A stretch of 64,000 bases of DNA from Alteromonas sp. KC3 (lineage in GTDB: Bacteria > Pseudomonadota > Gammaproteobacteria > Enterobacterales > Alteromonadaceae), in NCBI RefSeq assembly GCF_016756315.1, contig NZ_AP024235.1:930001-994000 (forward strand), given 5' to 3'. Each line of letters starts with the position of its first letter. Positions within the stretch are counted from its first letter, which is position 1. Shown here in pieces: positions 52,465 to 61,495 of the stretch. Under the pieces are notes generated by a model, which made no database searches, had not been told where the DNA came from, and saw only the letters and a list, made by a program, of their open reading frames with translations. The position numbers were made by a program, and so were the translations under genes.

Positions 52465-54723
52465 ATGCAAACACGTTTATTTGAGTGGTTGGCCATTGTT
52501 GTCCTTATGAGTGCATTGTCGTCTAACATAAACGCAAAGCAGTACATCGTAGGGTCACCTGATGAATACAACGCAATTGCATCTTCGCTTAAAGCGGGCG
52601 ACAAGGTCATTCTGCAAGATGGTATCTATCACGACTTCGAGTTGTTACTAGAAGGCGAGGGGGATGAGAACAATCCTATCTCGCTTTCTGCCCAAACCAA
52701 GGGCAAAGTCATCTTATCGGGCCGGTCTAACCTTCGGTTAGCAGGCCAGTACTTAGAAGTATCCGGCCTGGTATTTACCGATGGATACACACCAAGTAGC
52801 GCGGTTATCGCATTTAGAAAAGATGCGAATACCCCTGCGTATCATTCGCGAGTAAGTGAAGTAGTCATTGATGAATACAGCAACCCTGATAGGCAGGAGT
52901 CAGACTATTGGGTTGCGCTTTATGGCAAGCACAACCGATTTGATCACAACCATCTTTCAGGAAAGCGAAACAAAGGCGTAACGGTAGCGGTTAGATTGAA
53001 CGGCGAAGAGCATCAGGAAAACCACCACAGTATCGACCACAACTATTTTGGTTATCGCCCGGTTTTTGGATCAAACGGCGGCGAGACCTTGAGAATTGGT
53101 ACTAGTCACTATTCACTTAGCAATTCATATACTCAAGTCATCAACAATATCTTTGAGCAAACAAACGGTGAAGTCGAAATTATCTCGGTAAAGTCCGGCG
53201 AAAACGTGCTTAAAGGCAATGTGTTTTTATCGGCGAGAGGTACGCTAACCCTACGACATGGAAACAATAATCGCGTTGAGAATAACGTGTTTTTGGGAAA
53301 TGGCGTAGATCATACTGGTGGCATTCGCGTCATCAATGAAGGCCAGATAATAGTAAATAATTATTTGGAAGGACTCACAGGCTATCGTTTTGGTAGCGGC
53401 TTTACAGTAATGAACGGGGTACCCAACTCCCCGATAAATCGCTATCACCAGGTTAAAAAGGCGCAAATAAATAACAATACATTTATCAATGTTTCGCACA
53501 TCCAGCTAGGCGCGGGAAGTGACAGTGAACGCAGCGCGGTACCGGTGGACTCCGTTTTTAAGAACAACCTTGTTTACAACGAATCCTCCATGCAGCCCTT
53601 CACGCTATTCGACGATGTTGGCGGTATCGCGTTTTCTAACAACGTGAGCAATAGCCCCGTGTTATCCGAACTTAAAAAAGGCTTTACAGAAACATCAGTA
53701 ACACTTGTAAAAAATCACAATGGGTTAGCTGTTTCAAATATCGAAGGGGTTGGCGTGACTCCTGATATGCATGTTGTTAAAAAGAGCGACGTGGGCGTTA
53801 GCTGGTACCCAAAAACAGTGCCTGAAGTGGTGTTTGATGCAGGGGAAACGATAAATGTACAACCCAATGCACGTGCGCTGATGAAGGCAATTGACAGTGC
53901 AAATAATGGTGATGTGTTGGTACTAGCGCCGGGAGCCATTGTATTGCCTAGTGTACTCATCATAGACAAAACGCTGACGATAAAATCACAAAAAGCCTTT
54001 GCAACTACACTGTCATTTGAACGTTCTGCATTATTTGAAATACACGACAAAGGCAACTTGAAATTAGAAGGCCTTGTACTTTCAGGGGCAAATAGCCCAG
54101 ACGCATTTGGTAATAGCGTGGTAAGAACCAAAAAATGGGGCATGCTGCACAATTACGTTCTGCATGTCGAAAACTGCAATATTGAGCGTCTCGATATCAA
54201 TCATTCTTTCAATTTCTTTAGCTCTGGCAAAGGAGCGTTTGCAGACAACATATCGCTTGTTAACAGCCGCTTTTCTGATGTGACAGGCCATATTTTTAGC
54301 CTTGATAAAGAGTCCGAAGACTACGGAATATACAACGCTGAATACGTGCACATAGTTAACAATCGTTTTGAAAATGTCAGAGGCAGCGTGGTGAATCTTT
54401 ATCGCGGCGGAACAGACGAAAGTACCTTTGGCCCCCATTTTGATATGCAAGGCAATGTGCTCAAGAATGTTGGGGGAGGTAAGCGAAACAAGAAGGGCGC
54501 GAGTGTTTATCTGCACGGTGTTCAAGTTACCGACATCAAAGAAAATGAGTTTATTGATGCTTCTTCTATCGTCATCGAACATACCGTGGGCGAACCCATT
54601 ACTAAAGTAGTTACTAATACGTTTTCAAATACACCCATGCCGAAAATTGAAGAGCAGTTTACGCGTGGCCCGCATACCGCTTTGTTAGAAAACAATGTTT
54701 CCACGAAAGCGAACAAAGAGTAA
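52465..54723 (+). CDS. PL6 alginate lyase, two-domain
   Basis: Secreted alginate lyase of polysaccharide lyase family 6, cutting poly-uronate by beta-elimination in the periplasm or outside. Signal peptide 1-24 (ending NINA). Residues 25-440 form a right-handed beta-helix with the catalytic pair Lys243 (SVKSGEN) and Arg264 (LTLRHGNNN), 21 residues apart as in Glaciecola AlyGC (Lys220/Arg241, which also has 752 residues). Residues 450-750 are a second beta-helix, as in AlyGC. It starts 50 bases after the reductase gene; the PL17 gene begins directly at its stop. Confidence 0.92.
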   Translation: MQTRLFEWLAIVVLMSALSSNINAKQYIVGSPDEYNAIASSLKAGDKVILQDGIYHDFELLLEGEGDENNPISLSAQTKGKVILSGRSNLRLAGQYLEVSGLVFTDGYTPSSAVIAFRKDANTPAYHSRVSEVVIDEYSNPDRQESDYWVALYGKHNRFDHNHLSGKRNKGVTVAVRLNGEEHQENHHSIDHNYFGYRPVFGSNGGETLRIGTSHYSLSNSYTQVINNIFEQTNGEVEIISVKSGENVLKGNVFLSARGTLTLRHGNNNRVENNVFLGNGVDHTGGIRVINEGQIIVNNYLEGLTGYRFGSGFTVMNGVPNSPINRYHQVKKAQINNNTFINVSHIQLGAGSDSERSAVPVDSVFKNNLVYNESSMQPFTLFDDVGGIAFSNNVSNSPVLSELKKGFTETSVTLVKNHNGLAVSNIEGVGVTPDMHVVKKSDVGVSWYPKTVPEVVFDAGETINVQPNARALMKAIDSANNGDVLVLAPGAIVLPSVLIIDKTLTIKSQKAFATTLSFERSALFEIHDKGNLKLEGLVLSGANSPDAFGNSVVRTKKWGMLHNYVLHVENCNIERLDINHSFNFFSSGKGAFADNISLVNSRFSDVTGHIFSLDKESEDYGIYNAEYVHIVNNRFENVRGSVVNLYRGGTDESTFGPHFDMQGNVLKNVGGGKRNKKGASVYLHGVQVTDIKENEFIDASSIVIEHTVGEPITKVVTNTFSNTPMPKIEEQFTRGPHTALLENNVSTKANKE

Positions 54724-56934
54724 ATGGCAATGATTAAAAACCTCTGTTCCCTACAACAAAAATCTGCGCTGTTGCTTTTCGTTTTTTGTTCGCTTTCTTT
54801 TTCTTCATTTGCCGCGCACCCGAACTTGGTGATAACCAAAGAAAGCGTCACCAAAATGCGTGAGGCGGCAAGCCAAGAAGGTCGCTTTCAAGACGCGTAT
54901 TTGCGTGTTAAGGAAGATGTGGACGCGCATTTGTCTTTGCCCAACGTAGTGCCGGTGCCAAAAGATGGCGGTGGTGGCTATACACATGAACGCCATAAGA
55001 AAAACTATCAGCTAATGTACAACGCTGGCGTGGTGTATCAAATCAGCAATAATCCTCAATATGCTCATTATGTTAAGCAGCTGCTGTTAGATTATGCCGC
55101 ACTTTACCCTACCTTGGGACTACATCCGCAGCGTAAAGTGAACGCGCAAAACCCAGGTAAGTTTTTCTGGCAAAGCTTGAATGAAGCTGTTTGGTTGGTC
55201 AATACCATTCAAGCCTATGACTTAGTGTATGAAGCGCTTACGGACGCTGAGCGAAAAACAATTGAAAATCAGCTACTACGTCCCGTTGCACTGTTCATGT
55301 CTGAAGGTCAGCCATCAACGTTTAACAAGGTCCACAACCATGGAACTTGGGCAACGGCGGGTGTCGGAATGGCGGGCTATGTCTTGAATGAACCTGAGTG
55401 GGTGGAAAAGGCGCTATATGATTTAGAAAAGTCAGGTAAAGGCGGTTTCCTACGACAGCTTGATACGCTTTTCTCTCCGCAAGGCTATTACAATGAAGGC
55501 CCCTATTATCAGCGATATGCGCTGATGCCGTTTGTTACCTTTGCTAAGGCCATTGAAAACAATGAGCCAGAACGAAAGATTTTCGACTATCGCGATGGTG
55601 TATTACTCAAGGCGGTGGATACCACAATACAGCTGAGCTACAACGGTTTGTTCTTTCCAATCAATGACGCTATCAAAAGCAAGGGCATTGATACGATTGA
55701 ATTAGTTTACGGTGTTGCCGTTGCCTATGACCAAACACAAGACTCAGGTTTGCTTGATATTGCACAGCAACAAGGGCGCATAGTACTCACTGGCGAAGGT
55801 GTTGAAATTGCAAAGGCCCTCGACGCTAACAAAGCGACACCCTATAAGTTTACGTCGATGGCACTCGGTGATGGCAAAGACGGTGACGAAGGTGCACTGG
55901 TTATCATGCGAACTGATAAAGCGCTCGGCGAAGCGGTGCTGTTCAAGCCGGCTGCTCAAGGGCTTGGGCATGGTCACTTTGACAAGCTCACTTGGCAACT
56001 GTATGACCAAGGCAACGAAATCATTACTGACTACGGTGCCGCTCGATTTTTAAATGTAGAAGCCAAATACGGCGGTCGTTATTTGCCAGAAAATACCACT
56101 TATGCAAAACAAACAGTTGCCCACAATACAGTGGTTGTCGATGAACGAAGTCATTTCGATACCAATTTAACCAAGGCCAACGCCAATGCGCCAACGCTAC
56201 ACTTCTTTGAAACCACGGAAGCTGGCTCAGTTGCACGCGCAACAATAGATTCTGCATATGAGGGAGTTGTACTTGATAGAACGCTAGCGTTATTAGCACT
56301 ACCTGGCTTGAAAAAACACCTTGTTATTGACGTATTTGATGTGACCAGCGACACGCCGCATACCTACGACTTACCGCTACATTACAATGGGCATCTGATT
56401 GATACGAACTTTAGTTTTAAAGCTAATACCCAAACGCTTCAGGCATTAGGCAAAAAAAATGGCTACCAACATCTGTGGCTTAAAGCAGAAGGTAAGCCGC
56501 AGCAAGATTCAGCGAGAGTAACGTGGCTAAATGAAAACGGTCGATTTTACTCCCAGCACAGCGTTGCCCAAGGAAAAGAAACGTTTCTTTTTGCTCAACT
56601 TGGCGCCGGCGACCCCAATTTCAATTTGCGAAACGAATATAGCGTTATCCGACGTGCTACGGGGAGTGCTCATCATCGATTTTTATCAGTGCTTGAGCCG
56701 CATGGTGAATATAACCCAAGTAAAGAATATACATTGGGTGCGGTAAGTGCGATTACTTCACTAAAACCTATTGAGCATATGTCCCTTGTGCTACTCGAAT
56801 TAGTAATAAATCAACAGCACTTTTTAATTGCAATTAACAATACAAAAGACGTTCAAAACCCAGAACCTGTTTCTTTTGATTTCAACAATAACCCTTACAC
56901 GCTTTCAAGCCGCTTCGCTGTATATGCGCTGTAA
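54724..56934 (+). CDS. PL17 oligoalginate lyase
   Basis: Exolytic alginate lyase of family PL17 that cuts oligomers to unsaturated monouronate. Signal peptide 1-29 (LSFSSFA). An (alpha/alpha) toroid domain to about residue 370 carries KVHNHGTWATAG with Asn205 and His206 and the tyrosines of NEGPYYQRYAL near 261-265; the beta-sheet domain follows with GHGHFDKLTWQL and TTYAKQTVAHNTVVVD, where the second catalytic Tyr lies. This matches Alg17C-type enzymes (736 residues). The ATG follows the PL6 stop with no gap; ATG 54730 is an alternative start. Confidence 0.93.
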   Translation: MAMIKNLCSLQQKSALLLFVFCSLSFSSFAAHPNLVITKESVTKMREAASQEGRFQDAYLRVKEDVDAHLSLPNVVPVPKDGGGGYTHERHKKNYQLMYNAGVVYQISNNPQYAHYVKQLLLDYAALYPTLGLHPQRKVNAQNPGKFFWQSLNEAVWLVNTIQAYDLVYEALTDAERKTIENQLLRPVALFMSEGQPSTFNKVHNHGTWATAGVGMAGYVLNEPEWVEKALYDLEKSGKGGFLRQLDTLFSPQGYYNEGPYYQRYALMPFVTFAKAIENNEPERKIFDYRDGVLLKAVDTTIQLSYNGLFFPINDAIKSKGIDTIELVYGVAVAYDQTQDSGLLDIAQQQGRIVLTGEGVEIAKALDANKATPYKFTSMALGDGKDGDEGALVIMRTDKALGEAVLFKPAAQGLGHGHFDKLTWQLYDQGNEIITDYGAARFLNVEAKYGGRYLPENTTYAKQTVAHNTVVVDERSHFDTNLTKANANAPTLHFFETTEAGSVARATIDSAYEGVVLDRTLALLALPGLKKHLVIDVFDVTSDTPHTYDLPLHYNGHLIDTNFSFKANTQTLQALGKKNGYQHLWLKAEGKPQQDSARVTWLNENGRFYSQHSVAQGKETFLFAQLGAGDPNFNLRNEYSVIRRATGSAHHRFLSVLEPHGEYNPSKEYTLGAVSAITSLKPIEHMSLVLLELVINQQHFLIAINNTKDVQNPEPVSFDFNNNPYTLSSRFAVYAL

Positions 56935-56952
56935 TTTTTTAGGATTTGAGTT

Positions 56953-57297
56953 ATGAATAAGCAAAGCGAACACTTTTTATTTGGCAACGAGACTGAGATT
57001 GAAGACTTAGGTAATGGCTTAAAGCGGCAGATGCTAGGATTTAATCACGAGCTTATGGCCGTTAAAGTCTTCTTTGACAAAGGTGCAGAGGGTTATACCC
57101 ATGCCCATCGACATTCTCAGGTCACTTACGTGGAAGAGGGAGAGTTTCATTTTAGCATTGGTGGTGAAATGAAAATTTTAAGAAAAGGGGATAGTTGCCT
57201 TATCCCTCCACACGTTGAACACGGTGCAATATGCCCAACAGGCGGCATACTGATAGATACGTTTAGCCCGGCTCGCGAAGATTTTGTGGGAGAATAA
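56953..57297 (+). CDS. kdgF: KdgF-type cupin (uronate-linearising enzyme)
   Basis: Small cupin that speeds conversion of the unsaturated monouronate released by lyases to the linear ketone DEH. 114 residues in one cupin fold; metal ligands visible in YTHAHRHSQVTYVEEG (His50, His52, possibly Gln56) and IPPHVEHG (His90). AGGA precedes the ATG by eight bases. It lies between the PL17 gene and the transporter, which is the expected place for KdgF. Confidence 0.9.
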   Translation: MNKQSEHFLFGNETEIEDLGNGLKRQMLGFNHELMAVKVFFDKGAEGYTHAHRHSQVTYVEEGEFHFSIGGEMKILRKGDSCLIPPHVEHGAICPTGGILIDTFSPAREDFVGE

Positions 57298-57299
57298 TA

Positions 57300-58595
57300 A
57301 TGAAAATTAATGGCTTGCGATGGTGGGTGATTGCCCTCATTGCACTGGCAACCATCATCAATTACATCGATAGGCAAGCGCTAAGCGTACTTTGGCCAGA
57401 CATTGTTGAAGACCTATTTCCTGATGAATCTGCGTTAGAACGCAAACAAATTTATGCCAATATTTCTATTGTTTTTGTTTTTGCCTATGCCTTTGGGCAA
57501 GCCATCTTCGGCAAAATCTTTGACTGGATAGGCACCCGCATCGGGTTTGTACTATCAATCGGTGTATGGTCACTGGCGACGGTTTTGCACGCTTTTGCAC
57601 AAGGCTTTCTAAGCTTTGCGATTTTCCGCGCCATTCTTGGTGTCGCTGAAGCGGGAAATTGGCCTGGGGCGGCAAAAGGTAATGCAGAATGGTTTCCCAC
57701 CAAAGAACGCGCCCTTGCACAAGGTATTTTTAACTCTGGTGCTGCCATTGGTGGCATTATTGCCATTCCTACCATTGCGATGATGACCGTTTACTTTAGT
57801 TGGCAACTTATTTTTATTGTTGTGGGGTCGTTGGGTTTTTTATGGCTAGTGCCTTGGATGATTTTAGTTAAAGCACCTCCAGGCTCTCATCCTTGGATCA
57901 CCGAAGAGGAAAAGCAGTACATTTTAACAGGGCAACGCACTGAGTCCGCTGAGAGCAGTGCTCATTGCGATAATGAATATAACCCTTCTACTAAAGAACT
58001 GCTTAGCAAGAAGCAAAGTTGGGGGGTTATTATCGCATCTGCCGCAATAGACCCTATTTGGTGGCTGTTCGTGTTTTGGATCCCGATTTATCTTAACGAA
58101 GTTTACGGCATGGATGTGAAATCGATCGGTCTTTACGGTTGGGTTCCCTATGTAGGCGCCATGCTTGGTGCATGGTTTGGCGGCTTACTTGCGCAAAACC
58201 GCATTAAAGCCGGCTGGAATACAGATAAAACCCGTAAGCTCGTCATCACGTTGGGCTGTGTCATTATGCTTCCTGCCTTACTAGCAATGGCTAATCCTGG
58301 TTCAGCGATTACAGCCGTGCTTATTATGGCCGTCATTCTATTTGGTTTTCAAACAGCAATTGGCAACGTACAAACGTTACCCAGCGACTTATTGGGCAAG
58401 AAATCAGTGGGTACATTGTCGGGGTTCTCGGGGATGGCTGCAAAGTTAGGTGCGGTAGGGTTAACTTCTCTAGTGCCCATGTTAACTGCCGATGGCAACT
58501 ACACCCCTGCCTTCATTATAGGTGCATCACTTGCCATCATTGCCGTTGCTGCTGTGTGGCTACTTATCCCGAAAGTTGAACCGTTGAAACAATAG
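57300..58595 (+). CDS. MFS transporter (ACS/ExuT-like), probable uronate importer
   Basis: Inner-membrane symporter of the anion:cation symporter branch. Twelve predicted helices; motifs include INYIDRQALSVLWPDI in helix 1, the FDWIGTRIGFVLSIG loop and FRAILGVAEAGNWPGAAKGN with NAEWFPTKERALAQG, typical of the ExuT/GudP group. From the locus it probably imports alginate monouronates (DEH) or oligomers after periplasmic lysis. It follows kdgF by two bases. An inverted repeat between it and kdgK (58609-58627) may tune downstream expression. Confidence 0.88.
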   Translation: MKINGLRWWVIALIALATIINYIDRQALSVLWPDIVEDLFPDESALERKQIYANISIVFVFAYAFGQAIFGKIFDWIGTRIGFVLSIGVWSLATVLHAFAQGFLSFAIFRAILGVAEAGNWPGAAKGNAEWFPTKERALAQGIFNSGAAIGGIIAIPTIAMMTVYFSWQLIFIVVGSLGFLWLVPWMILVKAPPGSHPWITEEEKQYILTGQRTESAESSAHCDNEYNPSTKELLSKKQSWGVIIASAAIDPIWWLFVFWIPIYLNEVYGMDVKSIGLYGWVPYVGAMLGAWFGGLLAQNRIKAGWNTDKTRKLVITLGCVIMLPALLAMANPGSAITAVLIMAVILFGFQTAIGNVQTLPSDLLGKKSVGTLSGFSGMAAKLGAVGLTSLVPMLTADGNYTPAFIIGASLAIIAVAAVWLLIPKVEPLKQ

Positions 58596-58608
58596 TTTAG
58601 TCAGCATT

Positions 58609-58627
58609 GGGCATCGCCATGATGCCC
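58609..58627 (+). promoter_or_regulatory. Intercistronic hairpin between MFS gene and kdgK
   Basis: GGGCATC (58609-58615) and GATGCCC (58621-58627) around a five-base loop, without a T-run. It could stabilise the upstream mRNA. Confidence 0.5.
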
Positions 58628-58667
58628 TAAAAGCATGTTCGACGTTTTTTATAAACAAGGCGTAACA

Positions 58668-59612
58668 ATGAAGAAAATTAGCTTTATGGGTGAGTGCATG
58701 GTCGAGCTTCGCACGGACGAATGCTCAGCGACTTCCTTGCATCAGTCATTTGCAGGCGATGTGTATAATTCGGCGGTGTATTTGAAGCGCTGCTTTGACG
58801 ACGTATCTGTCGGCTTTGTTACCGTCACTGGCGACGATACTTTTAGTCATAGGATGCGACAGGGGTTTGAATCAGAGAGTATTGATACGTCAAGGGTGTT
58901 TACTCATCCGACGCGTGCTACAGGGCTATATTTAATCGATACCGATGATGACGGTGAGCGCAGTTTTACCTATTGGCGCTCTGAATCTGCGGCGAAAACC
59001 ATCGTTTCATTTTTAAGTGATGACGTGCTCAATAGCCTCGCAAGCAATGATATGTTCATGTTTTCTGGTATTTCTATCGCCATAATTCCGTCGGATGAGC
59101 GTGAGCCCTTTTTCAACTTCATTGAAGCGTTAAAAAACAAAGGCGTAAAACTGGTATTCGATCCGAATTACCGGGCACGTCTTTGGGCGTCTCGCGCTGA
59201 TGCCAAAAGGAATTTTGAACAGGCGCTGTCGCTAAGTGATATTGCGTTGGTGGGTGTCGATGACATGGGCGAACTATATGGTCTTGCGTCTTCTGATGAT
59301 GTGATGAAGCTTTGTCAATCCCATGGCGTTGATGAGGTAGTCATTAAAAATGGCCCTTCATCTGTGCTGACGTCTTTAGGTGGGAAATATGAAGAACACA
59401 CTATCACGCCAGTTTCGAATGTCGTAGATACCACCTCTGCGGGCGATGCCTTCAATGGTGTTTATCTAGGTGGACGTTTACAAAATCTGCCAATTTCACA
59501 TTGCGTATCAATGGCAGCAAAGGCAGCTGGCACTGTCATTCAGCATCGCGGTGCGATTATTCCCAAAGGGATTGTTGAAGCGTCGTTGGCAGACGCGCAT
59601 GAGAGTGCATAG
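58668..59612 (+). CDS. kdgK: 2-Keto-3-deoxygluconate kinase
   Basis: PfkB-family sugar kinase phosphorylating KDG to KDPG. ATG 58668, seven bases after AAGG, is used; an upstream in-frame ATG at 58635 adds an unconserved lead. Motifs: MGECMVELRTDE, GDVYNSAVYLKR, VTVTGDDTFS, and the ATP/catalytic site VDTTSAGDAFNGVYLGG with Asp260. Length 314 fits. It lies behind the transporter and before eda. Confidence 0.93.
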   Translation: MKKISFMGECMVELRTDECSATSLHQSFAGDVYNSAVYLKRCFDDVSVGFVTVTGDDTFSHRMRQGFESESIDTSRVFTHPTRATGLYLIDTDDDGERSFTYWRSESAAKTIVSFLSDDVLNSLASNDMFMFSGISIAIIPSDEREPFFNFIEALKNKGVKLVFDPNYRARLWASRADAKRNFEQALSLSDIALVGVDDMGELYGLASSDDVMKLCQSHGVDEVVIKNGPSSVLTSLGGKYEEHTITPVSNVVDTTSAGDAFNGVYLGGRLQNLPISHCVSMAAKAAGTVIQHRGAIIPKGIVEASLADAHESA

Positions 59613-59677
59613 CTGTCAGCAAGCTATACGAAAACAAACAGGTTAGAGCCTACAATTATCTTATTGAGAGATCACTT

Positions 59678-60295
59678 ATGACACACTTTTCTGAACTAAT
59701 GTCGGGCCAAACCCTGTTACCCATAATACAGGCAGATTCACCTGAGCAAGGCGTTAACATTGCTAAAGCAATGTCAAAAGCGGGCCTTAAGCTTGTGGAG
59801 GTTGTTTTGCGAACCGAAGCATCCCTTGAAGCATTAAGCGCAATCAAGACTGAGGTTCCTTCACTCATTGTCGGAGCCGGTACGGTAATAAACGAAGAAA
59901 TTCTGGCGGCTGCACTAGAAGTGGGTAGCGACTTTATTGTAACGCCTGCCGTATCGGCGTCATTACTAGGTGCTCTTAAGTCTTGTCAGGTACCTGTCTT
60001 GCCTGGCGTATCTAATACCGCCGATATTCTAATGACACTGGAAGCTGGCTTTACTGAGCAAAAATTGTTTCCTGCTTCACTTTCTGGCGGTGCGCCATTT
60101 TTGCGCGCTGTGTCTTCTGTTTTTCGCAGTGTCACTTTTTGCCCAACTGGTGGCGTTAACCAGTCAAACAAGATGGACTATCTTTCCTTGCCAAATGTGT
60201 TTGCCGTTGGTGGAACCTGGGTAGCGCAAAAAGAATGGGTAAATGAAGGCAACTGGGATGCAATTACGCAGTCTTGCTTAGAGGCCAACGCGTAG
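59678..60295 (+). CDS. eda: KDPG aldolase (2-dehydro-3-deoxyphosphogluconate aldolase)
   Basis: Class I aldolase splitting KDPG to pyruvate and glyceraldehyde-3-phosphate, the end of alginate breakdown. Motifs: LPIIQADS, KLVEVVLRTEASLEA with Glu41 and Arg45, GAGTVINEE, VTPAVSAS, and Schiff-base Lys129 in TEQKLFPASLSGG; phosphate site CPTGGVNQSN. 205 residues. Last gene of the operon, followed by a terminator. Confidence 0.95.
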   Translation: MTHFSELMSGQTLLPIIQADSPEQGVNIAKAMSKAGLKLVEVVLRTEASLEALSAIKTEVPSLIVGAGTVINEEILAAALEVGSDFIVTPAVSASLLGALKSCQVPVLPGVSNTADILMTLEAGFTEQKLFPASLSGGAPFLRAVSSVFRSVTFCPTGGVNQSNKMDYLSLPNVFAVGGTWVAQKEWVNEGNWDAITQSCLEANA

Positions 60296-60410
60296 AGGAA
60301 ATTACTAAAGCATTTTACTTTGTGTTGCAGCCCTTCGACGCAGATTACCCTATTTCTAGGGCTGTTTCACAACTTGACATGCCTCTTGTGCAGAATGAAT
60401 CATGTACAGT

Positions 60411-60443
60411 AAAGGTTAGCAGGCACTAGATACTAACCTTTTT
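60411..60443 (+). terminator. Terminator of the alginate operon
   Basis: AAAGGTTAG (60411-60419) and CTAACCTTT (60433-60441), nine perfect pairs with a T-run to 60443. It lies about 115 bases after eda. Confidence 0.78.
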
Positions 60444-60591
60444 GTATTACCAAATAGATCGCTTCGTTTCTGTATTCACGTTTTTTGTGGTGTATTTTTG
60501 TTCATGCTACTACACTGGTAAAGAAATTAAGTGTATGAATTTAATATTGAAAATTAGTTTGTGTTGCGCTTTGTTAGCATAAATTGAAATA

Positions 60592-60629
60592 TTACCAATT
60601 GAGTGTATATTGTCGGTATATATTGGTAA
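60592..60629. promoter_or_regulatory. Operator-like sites in the GntR promoter
   Basis: TTACCAA (60592-60598) and TTGGTAA (60623-60629) are inverted copies 24 bases apart. A possible -35, TTGTCG, lies at 60610-60615, so the second copy would fall between -35 and -10. This fits autoregulation. Confidence 0.5.
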
Positions 60630-60743
60630 TAGTGTTATTCTAGATTGGCTTCGTTCAATGTCTCCAAACATTGTTCTGGTTTACGATGAACACACGTGCT
60701 TCGTGTGAAATACACAGCTCTAAAAACAAAAAAGGTTTTGAAC

Positions 60744-61484
60744 ATGAAAAGTCGTCGAATGTTCTGGCAAATTGCAGAAAAAATTAAGGCGTTGATTGCC
60801 TCTGGTTTGTACCCACCTGGTACGCGTTTGCCCGCAGAACGCGAACTTGCAGAAACCTTTGACGTTAGCCGTCCAACAATACGCGAGGCTATTATTGCGC
60901 TTGAAGTGCTTCAGCATGTAGAGGTAAAGACAGGTTCAGGTGTTTATGTTCTTGATAAAGCCAACGATCAAGAAGAGACGACTACAGAGCAAATTAGTGC
61001 ATTTGAGCTCACTCAAGCCCGTGCACTTGTTGAAGGTGAAGCTGCAGCATTGGCAGCGTTGTCTATTACGGATGAAGAACTTGAAGCGTTAGAAAAAACG
61101 CTTGATGCCATGAGAACGGGTATTAACGCTGAAGAAGCCGACCGTGATTTTCATATCATTATTTCTAAGGCCACGCGAAACAAAGCCATTTTGCTTGCGG
61201 TAAACAAATTTTGGGCGCTGAGAGATTCACAGCCCCAAATTATTCAAGCTTACAGTAGTGTGTGTAGCCAGTCTGACCAAGATAGGTTGGAAGAACACAA
61301 TCAAATTTTTCAGAGTTTAAAAGCGCGAAATTCACAGGCAGCAAGAGCGGCAATGCACGCGCATTTTAACCGCCTTATTGATGCATTGTTTGCTGCAAGT
61401 GAGGCACAGGCACTTGAAGAAGTAAGAAAGAAAAGTAGCCAAACTAGAGATCTTTATTCGTTAAGCCACCTAAGAACGAGTTAA
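60744..61484 (+). CDS. GntR/FCD (FadR-type) transcriptional regulator of alginate genes
   Basis: Regulator with a winged helix at residues 3-70 (FWQIAEKIKALIASGLYPPG, LPAERELAETFDVSRPTIRE) and an FCD ligand domain (ELTQARALVEGEAAALAALS, then DRDFHIIISKATRNKAI and AMHAHFNRLIDALF) whose His residues could bind metal and a sugar acid. ATG 60744, eight bases after AAAGG, is preferred to the in-frame GTG at 60696. Placed after the alginate operon and divided from it by TTGGT-type operators; I infer it binds these and senses a uronate intermediate such as KDPG or DEH. Confidence 0.88.
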   Translation: MKSRRMFWQIAEKIKALIASGLYPPGTRLPAERELAETFDVSRPTIREAIIALEVLQHVEVKTGSGVYVLDKANDQEETTTEQISAFELTQARALVEGEAAALAALSITDEELEALEKTLDAMRTGINAEEADRDFHIIISKATRNKAILLAVNKFWALRDSQPQIIQAYSSVCSQSDQDRLEEHNQIFQSLKARNSQAARAAMHAHFNRLIDALFAASEAQALEEVRKKSSQTRDLYSLSHLRTS

Positions 61485-61495
61485 ATCGTGTTTTG

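Larger units (their letters stand above)
60296..60743. other. Intergenic region before the GntR gene
   Basis: About 450 bases with the operon terminator, a TTTGTATTACCAAA half-site near 60441, and the palindromic operator and promoter of the regulator. No gene. Confidence 0.6.

Noticed and set aside
54082..54582. Minus-strand frame of 166 codons opposite the PL6 lyase gene
   Set aside because: Inside a confident gene; its product has no recognisable features.
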